Shown piece after piece: positions 1 to 9,328 of a stretch of DNA of 64,000 nt. Source of the DNA: JAIOZK01 sp964468645 (GTDB lineage: Bacteria; Bacteroidota; Bacteroidia; Bacteroidales; JAIOZK01); NCBI GenBank assembly GCA_964468645.1, contig CAYXUU010000001.1:186001-250000 (forward strand), read 5' to 3'. The position numbers were made by a program, and so were the translations under genes. Under the pieces are notes generated by a model that searched no databases, had not been told where the DNA came from, and saw nothing but the letters and a program-made list of their open reading frames with translations. Positions within the stretch are counted from its first letter, which is position 1; every line of letters begins with the position of its first letter.

Positions 1-843
1 TGGTTCACCTTCCATGACGGGATTGTCAAATACATCGATGAATTCAATAATGATCAATTCAGGATGATGATGGCCACCGCAGCCATAGGTACACTCATTA
101 AATGCAGCCCCCATTTCTGTTGAAGCGTAAGTGGAATATAATTTGAGATCCCATTTTTCGGTGATTCGTTTACCCAGGGTGTTCAGCGAAAAATCACTAT
201 TCCTGATAGGTTCACCGATACACACAGCTTTTTTAACCGACATGCTGTTGTAGTCTATTCCCTGCTCGTCAGCATATTCGATGAGCTTGATGAGAAAAGA
301 AGGCACCGCAATAAAGGCTGTTGGATGAATACGTTTTATTGTATCGATTTGTAACTGAGGATTCCCCGGACCAACCCTTACCATCCCGGCTCCAAGTTTT
401 CTTAATCCCAGATAATAGGCAATACCAGCCATGAACCTTCGGTCGATGGTAACCATAAGCTGGTAGATATCATCATTTGTGCCATCGCTGCAACTTAATG
501 AGATATGCTCGTTATATGCCAGCCTGTCAAGATCTTTATCGGTCATTACAAAAGTAACCGGATCACCCTGTGTACCGGATGTTGTATTATAATCAATGAT
601 CCCCTGCCGGTTAACACAGATAAATTCTTCAGACCTTTGCTGCAGATCATCCTTGGTAGTAAAAGGTATTTGCTGCAGGTCATCGAGTGTTTTAATAGCC
701 CTGACATCGATATGATTGTCATTAAACTTTTCGGAATAAAATCTGGATTTTTCTGATAGATATTGAAGTAATTCTTTAAGACGGCTTTCCTGATATGCCC
801 TTATTTCCCGACTTCCTGCAGTTTCAATATGAGGTATTACCAT
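1..843 (-). CDS. PaaK-like adenylate-forming enzyme (phenylacetate-CoA ligase family), 3' end cut by window edge
   Basis: The first 281 residues of an AMP-binding enzyme are visible; the rest lies left of position 1. The N-terminus has the PaaK-like layout, with an ELLQYLSEKSRFYSEKF stretch followed by the phosphate-binding loop TTSGTQGDP near residue 90. The later motif YASTEMG, which contacts the adenylate, is near residue 240, and a Cys/His-rich CTYGCGGHHH follows it. The family activates aryl or acyl acids as adenylates and usually passes them to CoA. ATG at 843 overlaps the end of the upstream C45 gene by 20 bp, so the two are translationally coupled in the operon that starts at 9043. 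In a polyene or resorcinol lipid cluster this enzyme could activate an aromatic starter or a fatty acid; that role is inferred. The substrate cannot be read from the sequence. Confidence 0.8.
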   Translation of the reverse strand, partial: MVIPHIETAGSREIRAYQESRLKELLQYLSEKSRFYSEKFNDNHIDVRAIKTLDDLQQIPFTTKDDLQQRSEEFICVNRQGIIDYNTTSGTQGDPVTFVMTDKDLDRLAYNEHISLSCSDGTNDDIYQLMVTIDRRFMAGIAYYLGLRKLGAGMVRVGPGNPQLQIDTIKRIHPTAFIAVPSFLIKLIEYADEQGIDYNSMSVKKAVCIGEPIRNSDFSLNTLGKRITEKWDLKLYSTYASTEMGAAFNECTYGCGGHHHPELIIIEFIDVFDNPVMEGEP

Positions 844-2515
844 TTAAAGATTCTATTTTTTTTAGGATCAGTTCCCGCTCAGCTTTGGAGGAAACCTCTT
901 TTTGCAGGGCAAATTTATAAAACTCTAATGATTTTTCATTGTTTCCTGCCCAATAGTAATAATCACCGGCTTTAACGTATGTATAGTAATTCTCCTGATT
1001 TAATTCCATATAGTTCATCAGTTCTGCTTCACTGATACCTGAGAAATCATCGTTACGTGTTTCGTTATTGAAATCTTTGAATAACAAATAATCAATATAA
1101 TTTGTTGAATGAAGGAAAATATCTTCCGGAATTTCAAGCGAATCAACTGCTATTCTTGTTTGTATATCAGGAGGATTAAGAGGATCAAAAACCCTGTTGA
1201 GGTCGAAACATATAAACCTGCCAAGTAAATAAGGGGCTGTTGATACCCACATCAATTTTTGTTCAGGTTTAAATATTACCGCGTGATGAGCAATTAACTG
1301 GTTAATTGACTTTTCATTACCCATTCCAATGTCTTTATCATGAATACCTTTTTGATCTCTTAAAATTTCAGCAACATTAGCTACGCCTGGTTTGTCATTC
1401 TGATGGAGTAATTCATCGACTCGCCTGTAGCGATATGCTGATGTTTCATTGGCGATATTTTCCCGGTTAAGTTTTTCATTTGCAAATGCCTCGTCCTGAA
1501 AGTGATTGCTTGCAATAACATAATCAGTTTCCTGTGAGTAAAGGACACATGTATCAAGCGATTTTTCGATAATAGCAACTTTATGGTCATTGGCTGATCC
1601 GACCAGAAAACTTTCTGAAACAAATGTTTCTAATCCTTTAGCAATGCTGAAGGCTTCCTCGATGGTGGATGCATATTGTAAAATATTTCGTGCAACAATA
1701 CTAACGGGGGTTTTGGCGCTATAAGGAATATCCGATTTTGCTGAATTAATGGTAATGGTAAGTCCTTCCATGTTCATCCCTGATAAAACCCCTATCATAC
1801 CTGCCCATGTGACTGAGGCAAAATCATAGCCGTTTTCGGGATGTACGAAAGCCACGATCTTGTTTTCGGCAAAGTCCTCACCTGCATAAAAATCAAAATT
1901 TCTGCCAATGATTATAGAACTGTCAACGGAGAATGCATCCCAAATACCAAAAGAAGTACATTCAACCAGGTTCATGTTTTGGAGTGCATGACCCACATCA
2001 TGAGCTGCATGATAATTCAGGATGCGGATGTAATTATCACCGATAAAGCTAAACTCATCGCTTGCGTTAAAGGATATACCGTAAATCTCCTGCTGATATT
2101 CAAGAGGAATATAATTGTCGAGGCTTCTGTTAAACCAGCTGATAAAATACCGGATAGATCGAAGGTAAATTTCATTGGGGATCATTTCCTTAATAAAACC
2201 AATAAATGCTTCTTCCTGTATAAAGATCAGATTCTTGATAAGTTTACCATTCTTTGCACCCAGTTCAAATGGATTTCCTGTAATGTACATTTCCCATAAT
2301 CCTAATGTATCCTTCCGCAGCCAGCTGTCGCCAATTTCAAAATGATCTTTATCAATTTCTGCAACCTTCATGCTTAGTATACTTTTATTCTCAACTTTAG
2401 GAGGAGGTACATATACCATTATCCTGAAAATAACAATCAGGATTAGTATGATGACCATAATTCCGGCCAGCACCCTTAAAAGTCTGCGTTTTGTTATGTT
2501 GGTTTTTACTGGCAT
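824..2515 (-). CDS. Membrane-anchored C45-family autoproteolytic acyltransferase/hydrolase
   Basis: A 563-residue protein with an N-terminal membrane anchor (about residues 11-36). Its central domain resembles the acyl-CoA:6-aminopenicillanate acyltransferase (C45) family. The probable nucleophile is Cys186 in VECTSFG, followed by the family-typical GRNFDFY block near 204-210. Known family members cleave themselves just before this Cys to expose an N-terminal nucleophile; if that holds here, the anchor and pro-segment (1-185) would separate from the catalytic chain. The last 60 residues look like a TPR-type helical pair (YYYWAGNNEKSLEFYKFAL). It overlaps the upstream oxidoreductase gene by 10 bp and the downstream PaaK-like gene by 20 bp. 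The family hydrolyses or transfers acyl groups on amides; the substrate here is unknown. Similar genes occur in flexirubin/aryl-polyene loci. Confidence 0.8.
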   Translation of the reverse strand: MPVKTNITKRRLLRVLAGIMVIILILIVIFRIMVYVPPPKVENKSILSMKVAEIDKDHFEIGDSWLRKDTLGLWEMYITGNPFELGAKNGKLIKNLIFIQEEAFIGFIKEMIPNEIYLRSIRYFISWFNRSLDNYIPLEYQQEIYGISFNASDEFSFIGDNYIRILNYHAAHDVGHALQNMNLVECTSFGIWDAFSVDSSIIIGRNFDFYAGEDFAENKIVAFVHPENGYDFASVTWAGMIGVLSGMNMEGLTITINSAKSDIPYSAKTPVSIVARNILQYASTIEEAFSIAKGLETFVSESFLVGSANDHKVAIIEKSLDTCVLYSQETDYVIASNHFQDEAFANEKLNRENIANETSAYRYRRVDELLHQNDKPGVANVAEILRDQKGIHDKDIGMGNEKSINQLIAHHAVIFKPEQKLMWVSTAPYLLGRFICFDLNRVFDPLNPPDIQTRIAVDSLEIPEDIFLHSTNYIDYLLFKDFNNETRNDDFSGISEAELMNYMELNQENYYTYVKAGDYYYWAGNNEKSLEFYKFALQKEVSSKAERELILKKIESLNGNTSY

Positions 2516-4008
2516 TTGTTTATTTTATTAACGATATTTTGCAGGTCAACAATATATGAAACCGTTAATAATGCACCTGTTGAAACACCCAGCATACCGT
2601 GTGCATTAATATTCTGTCCTGTGAAAAACAGATTTGGGATGCGTGTCGTGGGAAATAAAAGTGTATTGAAAGGATTTTCACTATCCTTTATTAAACCATA
2701 GGCACTTCCACCAGGCGAACCAAGATAGTCCCTGAAGGTTAGTGGAGATGCTGTATAATAGGATTTTACAGAATCCTTAATGCCGGGGAACCTTTGACTT
2801 ATACTATTAATCAGCTTGTCAGCAAGCATTTCTTTTAACTCAAGATATGCTTTCCCTCTTTTATTTATTATGGTGTTATTCCATTGCTCGAATAACCCGG
2901 CTTTAATCGGGGACATGGCAATGATGCCTCTGGCATATTCGTTTTCATCTTCAGGAACCAGCGTACTTAACCAGTATTGTTGAGGAAACCCTTCATCAAT
3001 ATTTTTCTTATTGATCCAGGTGGAATCGGTCAGGTAGTCGTAATAGTTGTAGTTTAAGTAAGGGAATTTATTGTCTTGTAAAACAATAAATAAGGTGAAT
3101 AAGCTGAGGCTATTTTCAATCCTGTTTATCCGTTTTGTATATACTTTTCTCAGGGTATTCTCAGGTAATAATTTAATGGTTTCAACCGGGTGTATATTTG
3201 AAATAAATGTATTTCCAAACACGCTAATGCCTTGGTTGGTATCTACAGAAGATATCCTCCGGTTTTTATCAGTATTAAAACCGGTAACTTTTAAATTCTT
3301 TATTACTGTTCCACCAGCCTCAGTTATCTTTAAGATTAATGCTTCGGTAAGCTGGTTGGAGCCACCTTTGAATCTCCACGCGCTTTCAAGGTATGAATAG
3401 TATATCAGCCCGAATATATAAAGGTTGGTTTTATCTTTTTCCCCACCGGTTAACATGTTCAGGCCAGAGAGAACATTCTGTAATGTTTTATTATTGGTTA
3501 TGGATGATACAAACCGATATGCATTTTCAGAATAATATCGACTTATTTTTAAGTTACTGAAGTTAACTCCGGAAACCAGGTTAAATAAATCTTCCGACCT
3601 GCCTATTTCCTTAATTTTCTTAACAAAGGTTTTTATTGTTTCTCTCTGAGCGGGAAAGTTTACTGAAAGCTTCTCCACAAAATTCTCAAAACCCTGTGCA
3701 AACCTGTATTCTTTATTATTATAATTGATCACATCAAAACCATCAATATCCAGTCTCTGGAGTTTTAGTTTATCGTAAATGTCAAGATATTTAAAGAGCC
3801 GGTAAAGAAACTGTCCTTTATCAAAACTTCCAAAATAGTGCATGCCTGTGTCGAATTCAACACCCTTGCGTTTAAAAGTTTGCAGACCACCACCGAAAAC
3901 CGGATTCTTTTCAATGACACAAACGTTATAGCCTTCTTTGCTTAACAAAGCAGCTGTTAATAAGCCCCCAAGGCCACTTCCGGTAACAACGACGTCATAT
4001 ATGTTCAC
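2506..4008 (-). CDS. FAD-dependent oxidoreductase of the phytoene desaturase / carotenoid isomerase family
   Basis: A 500-residue protein that starts with a Rossmann dinucleotide-binding motif (GSGLGG, residues 10-15) and an acidic ribose-binding position near Glu33. DTGMHYFG and a C-terminal NLFFTGQNINAHGMLG segment follow, the latter matching the FAD-contacting end of CrtI/CrtISO/retinol-saturase-like enzymes. These enzymes desaturate, saturate or isomerise conjugated polyenes. The GTG start at 4008 shares a 4-bp GTGA overlap with the stop of the exporter fusion gene, so the two are translationally coupled. A polyene-acting oxidoreductase next to an exporter/acyltransferase fits a lipid-pigment cluster, but no carotenoid synthase (CrtB/CrtE) is visible here, so a carotenoid substrate is not supported. 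Confidence 0.85.
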   Translation of the reverse strand: MNIYDVVVTGSGLGGLLTAALLSKEGYNVCVIEKNPVFGGGLQTFKRKGVEFDTGMHYFGSFDKGQFLYRLFKYLDIYDKLKLQRLDIDGFDVINYNNKEYRFAQGFENFVEKLSVNFPAQRETIKTFVKKIKEIGRSEDLFNLVSGVNFSNLKISRYYSENAYRFVSSITNNKTLQNVLSGLNMLTGGEKDKTNLYIFGLIYYSYLESAWRFKGGSNQLTEALILKITEAGGTVIKNLKVTGFNTDKNRRISSVDTNQGISVFGNTFISNIHPVETIKLLPENTLRKVYTKRINRIENSLSLFTLFIVLQDNKFPYLNYNYYDYLTDSTWINKKNIDEGFPQQYWLSTLVPEDENEYARGIIAMSPIKAGLFEQWNNTIINKRGKAYLELKEMLADKLINSISQRFPGIKDSVKSYYTASPLTFRDYLGSPGGSAYGLIKDSENPFNTLLFPTTRIPNLFFTGQNINAHGMLGVSTGALLTVSYIVDLQNIVNKINKCQ

Positions 4009-7000
4009 GATCTAAGGAAATATGTAATATTAGAAGTTAGCCTTGTATTGTCAATCCTTTCAACTGTTAATCCATGCTCTGAGGCAAAGTCTGTAATCAT
4101 CTTTCCGGACACAAATATCAATTTTTCTTTTGTTTTATTAAATCCAATACCTGTTGAAATAATTTCTGTAAGCCTGGTTCTGCGTGTTCTTTTTATCAAA
4201 TCCCTGTCAGCATCCCTGATAATTATCATTCCTTTTTTATTAAGTGCTTTGAAGCATTTCAACATTAGAAGTTGCTGTTTTTCTTCAGACATATAATGCA
4301 ACACATCACTTAGAATAAACACATCGCTATCAGGCATTTGTATGGCATTGGCATCAGCGGTCATAAAACTGAGGTTTTTAATTTCATCTGTGCAATGCTG
4401 AGCTGTGACAATCTTTTCTTCATCATAGTCAATTCCATGCACCTTTCTTTTATCCGTAATCAGGGCGAGCATGGTTGATAAAAATCCATAACCACAACCT
4501 ATATCCGTAACTACGGCATTACGGGGAACGGAGTTGTTAATCAGGTTATAGTTATTCTCAAGTTTAAGTTTTACGCGCAGGTACCATTCCAGAACAGGAC
4601 CGCGATAGATATACCTGTTGACGAGCATATGCTTAATGGTATCTGGTGTCCGGTATTTAATATTCATTTTTTCATGTTCGTCTCGATAAAACTTCAGGAT
4701 AGTTTTAGTGTTATCATGATAGTCTTTACCCCAGGTTCCATCTTTCAGATCAATCTTATCAAAAGCTTTAATGCGTAGAATACTTCTTCTGAGATAAAAC
4801 TCCTTTTTGCTCATTGCTTCAAATACTCCATGAAGCATCAGTGGCTGAACTTTCAAATTCAGTTTTTCGGCGATATAAAAGGCGCCTTTATGAAATCGCC
4901 TTATTTTGCCGGTATGGCTACGGGTTCCTTCAGGAAAAACCAGTACCGAATATCCCTGGTCCATCCTTTCCCTTACTACCTTTGCTATACTATCCAAACC
5001 CTCATCCACATAGATAAATTCGGTATATCGTATGATAGGCCCATAAAAAGGATTCTTCCACGCCATTGTATTTGCCAGAATCACCATCCTGGGATGCAGC
5101 ATCAGCAACATTACCAGATCAAGCGTTGACTGATGATTGGAGATGATATAAACAGGTTCCCTGAAAGTGTCGCGATTGATATTCTGGAGCTTTTTTGGAA
5201 CGTGGACATTAAAATAAACCACGGTTTTTGAAAAGAACCACATTGCACTGTGCACGATCCGCTTCTTTGTACGTTTGGTAAAAGGGATAACTTTTACCAG
5301 GGGTATCAGGATAAGAGCTGTTGATAGTGAGGCGATCAGGAAATAGACCAGCGAAACTATCGCGAAGAAAAAATTAAAAAGGGTGATGGGCAGTGCCCTG
5401 TATTCTCCCTTGTTCCTGGTTAGAAAATTAAATATCCAGGGCTGAATTGTGAATGAGATCAGGGCTGCAGATGTGATCCCGATAACAGAAACAAGTGCAA
5501 TTGACCGGATAGCAGGATGTTGGGCAAATATCAAAACAAAAGTTGCTGTAACTGTGGTAATTGCTGAAAGAAGGATAGAGGTTTTGAAAGTGATAAGGTT
5601 ATTTTTACGGTACTGCAATTTCTGCAACAGGCCCCTGGTTATGAAAATACTGTAATCAACCCCGAGTCCGAATATAAAGGTTGATATGATAACATTGAAA
5701 AAATTGAACTGAATATTGAATAGTCCCATTATTCCCAGCGTCCACACCCAGCTTAATACAATGGGTATAAAACTTACAAGTGCCAGTTCTATCCTTCCGA
5801 ACGATAATAATAGTATCAGAAATACAAGCAATGATGATAACAGGATCAGTTTCCTGAAATGTGTTTTAATGATACTGAAAAGATATTGACTGACCTCCTG
5901 TCGATTAAGCACATGAATATTTTCCTGCCCTTCAAAATTATTATACAGTAATGATATCCTGTCTTTTCCCATTTTAACCATAGTAATTGTAGCAGACAGC
6001 CCGGGATTATCAATAATAAAGTCGGCGAGATATCCATTTTGCAGGGTGCCAAACATATCAATTGGAACAGGTTCAAATTTCTTATTAATGAGTTCAAAAA
6101 AACTGCTGAATGCTTCAGGACGGTACTTTAATAAGGCTCCATCAATTATCAGGTTGTTAGTTAACCGATCCCTGTTATTGGTCCAGAATTTATTCCATTT
6201 ACTGATCCTATCAATCTGTGCAATTTCGGGAATGATTAGTTTACTGGGAGAATAGTATTCGTTTATTGAACCGTTTTCTTTCAAATCGTCCAGCCTGGAA
6301 CAAACGTCAGTGGTTTTACTAAGTGCTTCATCAAGGTTTTTCCCTTTTGATACAACAAATACCGATGACATAACATAATCGGTCTTGCCCTGAAGGAAAG
6401 CTTCTGCTTCAGACAGTTCATCAGTCATATAATTCATGTCCATAAGGTTCTCATTGAATGAAACCTGTTTTCCGGTAAAGAGAAAAACGATTGTTAAAAC
6501 AAGAATAATTAATAAAACGGGCTTTTTCCTTTCCAGATGAATGGCGGCAAACGTCTCAGGAAAGGACAATAAACTTTTCTTAGTAATCTTAAATTTTAAA
6601 AATCCGGATACCAGGGGAAGAATAACCAGTGCTGCAAAAGCGGTGGATAGAATACTGATAGCAGCAAATAATCCCAGGTCCCTGAACACATCTGAGTTGA
6701 TAACAAACAAACAGAGGAAAGCTGCTGCTGTTGTGATACTGCTCATGAATACCGGCAGCGAGATGTCTTTTAATAATGTTTTAATCCCCTGATTACGTCT
6801 GTAATGGGTAAAGAAATGAAGGGAATAATCAATACCGATACCGAGTAGAATTGATCCCACCCCCATCGAGATTGCCGATATTTCCCCCTTTAGGGCATAT
6901 ATTACAATGATTGAAATACCTGCTCCAAAAACAACAGGTACGAATAATAGAAAGGGGATCAGATAATTCCTGAAATATAAACTGAGGAAAATAAACAATA

Positions 7001-7832
7001 ACAATATCGTCAGTGTAACCGTAAGAATAATATCGGATTTTACCCTGCTGGCATTCGCCGATGCAACCACCGGGGCGCCGTAATATTGTACATTTGTTTG
7101 ATCATTAATTGTCTGACCTGCAAGTTCTTCAATAGCTCCGATTATAGCATTGGTTTCACGTGTATTTGATGAACCATCCAGTGTTAGAAAGATGAAAATG
7201 GTATTACGGTCATTTGAGAAAATGCGGTTGTTCTTTAGCACGTAATCATCACCAATCTGGAACTGCTTCAGTTTCTCCATTGCCAGGCCGGTAAATCCAA
7301 AAGGATCCTTCAGCAAAAATTGCTTCATAGCGATTCCGGCAGGAGAGATCAATGTCTGCAGGTTGTTTTTTAATGTTGTCTTTACCGAAGTATCAGCTAT
7401 GCGATCTTCAATTATCTTATAATCATTGTCAGTCAGGAATAAAGGAAGATTATCATAAAAGAAGTTATACAGCGTATAAAGCTCTTCATCAGTCACCAGG
7501 TATTTAATATCAAGGATAGAAACCGGGAAATTTTGTTTAAGGCTATCGCTTATCGCATCGGCCTGGCGGATGAGGATATGTTCTTTTTCTGTGTTGGCAG
7601 TATCCTTAATATTGACATAAACAATAATTCTGTCGGCAACAGCAGAATTATTCAATACCATATTAAAGGTTTCAAACTTTTCTTCCCTCGGAAACAACGC
7701 TGAAAAGTCTTCATTGGTTCTGAGGTTCAATAAAGAATAAACCAGGAGGGAAAGGAAAACAAGGGATGTTACGCCCAGCAGAAGTTTTCTTTTCTTAAGG
7801 AATCTATAAAGATATATGAAGAATTTCCCCAT
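4005..7832 (-). CDS. Three-domain fusion: MMPL/RND lipid exporter + PlsC acyltransferase + SAM methyltransferase
   Basis: A single 1275-residue reading frame. Residues 1-830 form an MMPL-type RND exporter: an N-terminal helix, two periplasmic domains and two 5-6 helix bundles (about 270-410 and 660-810), each with a GIGIDYS/GLGVDYS motif in the proton-path helix. Two further hydrophobic segments (about 818-850) lead into a PlsC-like acyltransferase with the HX4D motif (His900, Asp905) and FPEGTR (966-971). The C-terminus from about 1060 is a class I methyltransferase with the SAM motif DIGCGYG (1110-1116). The exporter family moves lipids to the periplasm and PlsC transfers acyl chains, so the fusion may acylate, methylate and export one lipid product. 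ATG at 7832 lies 2 bp after the glycosyltransferase stop. I see no frameshift or internal linker that suggests an assembly join. Confidence 0.9.
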   Translation of the reverse strand: MGKFFIYLYRFLKKRKLLLGVTSLVFLSLLVYSLLNLRTNEDFSALFPREEKFETFNMVLNNSAVADRIIVYVNIKDTANTEKEHILIRQADAISDSLKQNFPVSILDIKYLVTDEELYTLYNFFYDNLPLFLTDNDYKIIEDRIADTSVKTTLKNNLQTLISPAGIAMKQFLLKDPFGFTGLAMEKLKQFQIGDDYVLKNNRIFSNDRNTIFIFLTLDGSSNTRETNAIIGAIEELAGQTINDQTNVQYYGAPVVASANASRVKSDIILTVTLTILLLFIFLSLYFRNYLIPFLLFVPVVFGAGISIIVIYALKGEISAISMGVGSILLGIGIDYSLHFFTHYRRNQGIKTLLKDISLPVFMSSITTAAAFLCLFVINSDVFRDLGLFAAISILSTAFAALVILPLVSGFLKFKITKKSLLSFPETFAAIHLERKKPVLLIILVLTIVFLFTGKQVSFNENLMDMNYMTDELSEAEAFLQGKTDYVMSSVFVVSKGKNLDEALSKTTDVCSRLDDLKENGSINEYYSPSKLIIPEIAQIDRISKWNKFWTNNRDRLTNNLIIDGALLKYRPEAFSSFFELINKKFEPVPIDMFGTLQNGYLADFIIDNPGLSATITMVKMGKDRISLLYNNFEGQENIHVLNRQEVSQYLFSIIKTHFRKLILLSSLLVFLILLLSFGRIELALVSFIPIVLSWVWTLGIMGLFNIQFNFFNVIISTFIFGLGVDYSIFITRGLLQKLQYRKNNLITFKTSILLSAITTVTATFVLIFAQHPAIRSIALVSVIGITSAALISFTIQPWIFNFLTRNKGEYRALPITLFNFFFAIVSLVYFLIASLSTALILIPLVKVIPFTKRTKKRIVHSAMWFFSKTVVYFNVHVPKKLQNINRDTFREPVYIISNHQSTLDLVMLLMLHPRMVILANTMAWKNPFYGPIIRYTEFIYVDEGLDSIAKVVRERMDQGYSVLVFPEGTRSHTGKIRRFHKGAFYIAEKLNLKVQPLMLHGVFEAMSKKEFYLRRSILRIKAFDKIDLKDGTWGKDYHDNTKTILKFYRDEHEKMNIKYRTPDTIKHMLVNRYIYRGPVLEWYLRVKLKLENNYNLINNSVPRNAVVTDIGCGYGFLSTMLALITDKRKVHGIDYDEEKIVTAQHCTDEIKNLSFMTADANAIQMPDSDVFILSDVLHYMSEEKQQLLMLKCFKALNKKGMIIIRDADRDLIKRTRRTRLTEIISTGIGFNKTKEKLIFVSGKMITDFASEHGLTVERIDNTRLTSNITYFLRS

Positions 7833-7834
7833 TT

Positions 7835-9043
7835 CTAATCCATAGCTTTATTTACATTTTTTGTATGACCGGTTTTTCTTGCAATTGTAAGAATAACCAG
7901 GGAAATTATCCCTGCAATTATTCCTGATGCTAAGGCCAGTGCAATACTACCCGGGATATAAATTGCCAGTATTGTCATAACTTTTTTTATCGTAAGATCA
8001 TTGAAATGATGAATATTCGTATTAACCCCCGTAACCATCTCCCCGGCTTTAACAGACAGATATAAGATTACGGGTATCATAGGGGGGATGCTGATATTGG
8101 AGAAGATCAACACAATGACTTTGTTAAGCCTTAACACATAGGCAAGGAAGACAGCCACAACCATTTGATAGCCCCAGAGGGGAACAATACCCATGAATAT
8201 GCCCAACGCAACGGAAAGTGCAAGATTCAGATTAGAATATTTCGGATTGCTGACCTGCTCCCTGAAGTGCTGTTTTATGGATTTGCTGAACAGTTTCCTG
8301 AATGAATCACGGGGTTTGATATAAAAGAATGCAATTAATACCAGAATGGTGTTCAGTATGCTTATCCTTGTAAAATCAGGCAATGGCCTGAAATGGGATA
8401 CCCGCTCTGATTCAGGTGGGTAATAAACATCTATAGGGATATCAGTAATTGTGATACCACTCCAGGATAATCTTACCAGGACCTCAATTTCAAACTCATA
8501 CTTTGTACCATACCATCTATTCCTGGAGATATCTTTTAACGGGTATAATCTGAATCCTGATTGTGTATCAGGATGCTTTTTACCTGTCTCAACCCGGAAC
8601 CAGAAATTGGAGAATTTGTTTGCAAATTTGCTTTTACCTGGCTGGCCCTCAATATCCATTTCCCTGGCACCGGTAATAACAGCATCTTTGCCTTCTTCAA
8701 GTTTTTTAATAAAAGCAGGAATATCACTGGCAAAATGCTGCCCATCAGCATCGATAGTGATGGCATATTCATAGCCATTATTCATAGCATGTTTAAATCC
8801 TGTTCTCAGGGCATATCCTTTACCTCTGTTGGTATTATATGATACAAGTTGAATATTCTGATACGGGGCAAGTAATGAGATCGTATTATCGGTTGATCCA
8901 TCATTAACAATGATGATATCTGTGCAGTACTTCAACACATCATCGATAACCGATGTAATGGTATCTGCATTATTGAAGGTAGGAATGATAATACATATTT
9001 TGTATTGTTCAGGGTTACTTTCAATTCCTTCAGAAACAGGCAT
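7835..9043 (-). CDS. GT2 glycosyltransferase fused to a DUF2062 membrane domain
   Basis: A 402-residue protein and the first gene of the overlapping operon. The N-terminal half is a GT-A fold family 2 glycosyltransferase: CIIIPTFNN (17-25), VNDGSTDNT from 46, the metal-binding DADGQH at 98-103, and a later SGFRLYP. This pattern is typical of the dolichyl-phosphate-sugar synthase-like branch. The C-terminal part from about residue 245 has several hydrophobic segments with the DUF2062 hallmark ALGIFMGIVPLWGYQ and IFSNISIPPMIP. GT2-DUF2062 and neighbouring acyltransferase/exporter genes recur in aryl-polyene and flexirubin loci, where they are thought to modify the lipid head. Here the enzyme probably works at the inner face of the cytoplasmic membrane; donor and acceptor are unknown. 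Confidence 0.88.
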   Translation of the reverse strand: MPVSEGIESNPEQYKICIIIPTFNNADTITSVIDDVLKYCTDIIIVNDGSTDNTISLLAPYQNIQLVSYNTNRGKGYALRTGFKHAMNNGYEYAITIDADGQHFASDIPAFIKKLEEGKDAVITGAREMDIEGQPGKSKFANKFSNFWFRVETGKKHPDTQSGFRLYPLKDISRNRWYGTKYEFEIEVLVRLSWSGITITDIPIDVYYPPESERVSHFRPLPDFTRISILNTILVLIAFFYIKPRDSFRKLFSKSIKQHFREQVSNPKYSNLNLALSVALGIFMGIVPLWGYQMVVAVFLAYVLRLNKVIVLIFSNISIPPMIPVILYLSVKAGEMVTGVNTNIHHFNDLTIKKVMTILAIYIPGSIALALASGIIAGIISLVILTIARKTGHTKNVNKAMD

Positions 9044-9087
9044 AGGTTAATTCAGTGTTTACAGATACTGCTTGATTTATTAACTGA

Positions 9088-9095
9088 CAAATTTA
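9088..9095 (-). promoter_or_regulatory. Candidate -7 box (TAAATTTG) of the lipid-cluster operon
   Basis: On the minus strand this octamer matches the Bacteroidetes -7 consensus TAnnTTTG. It lies 45 nt before the ATG at 9043, a plausible leader length. I find no good TTG at the expected -33 spacing, so support is partial. Confidence 0.3.
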
Positions 9096-9204
9096 AAAGA
9101 ATTTTCCATGAATAATTTTATTGAAACATACTGGTGGCTTGTTTCAACAGAAGAGATTTTGTATATAGATATTTAACGGATATTATTATGGACTGTTATA
9201 CTTG

Positions 9205-9256
9205 GAGTCATCTGGTGCCAATTGTGCTTCTTACTGCAACAAAGGCACCGTGACTC
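9205..9256. repeat. Intergenic hairpin upstream of the lipid-cluster operon
   Basis: Arms GAGTCA-TC-TGGTGCC (9205-9219) and GGCACC-G-TGACTC (9244-9256) pair in two blocks with a small internal loop around a 24-nt apical loop. No T-run follows on either strand, so it is not a standard terminator. It could be an RNA element at the far 5' side of the operon starting at 9043, or a relic of a mobile repeat. Nothing else is recognised in the 9044-9328 gap apart from the candidate -7 box. Confidence 0.35.
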
Positions 9257-9328
9257 AATAAACTACGAATAATACATTCTGCTTATATGCTCTTGAACGT
9301 ATTAGCAACTGTTAACCAAACCAGCATT

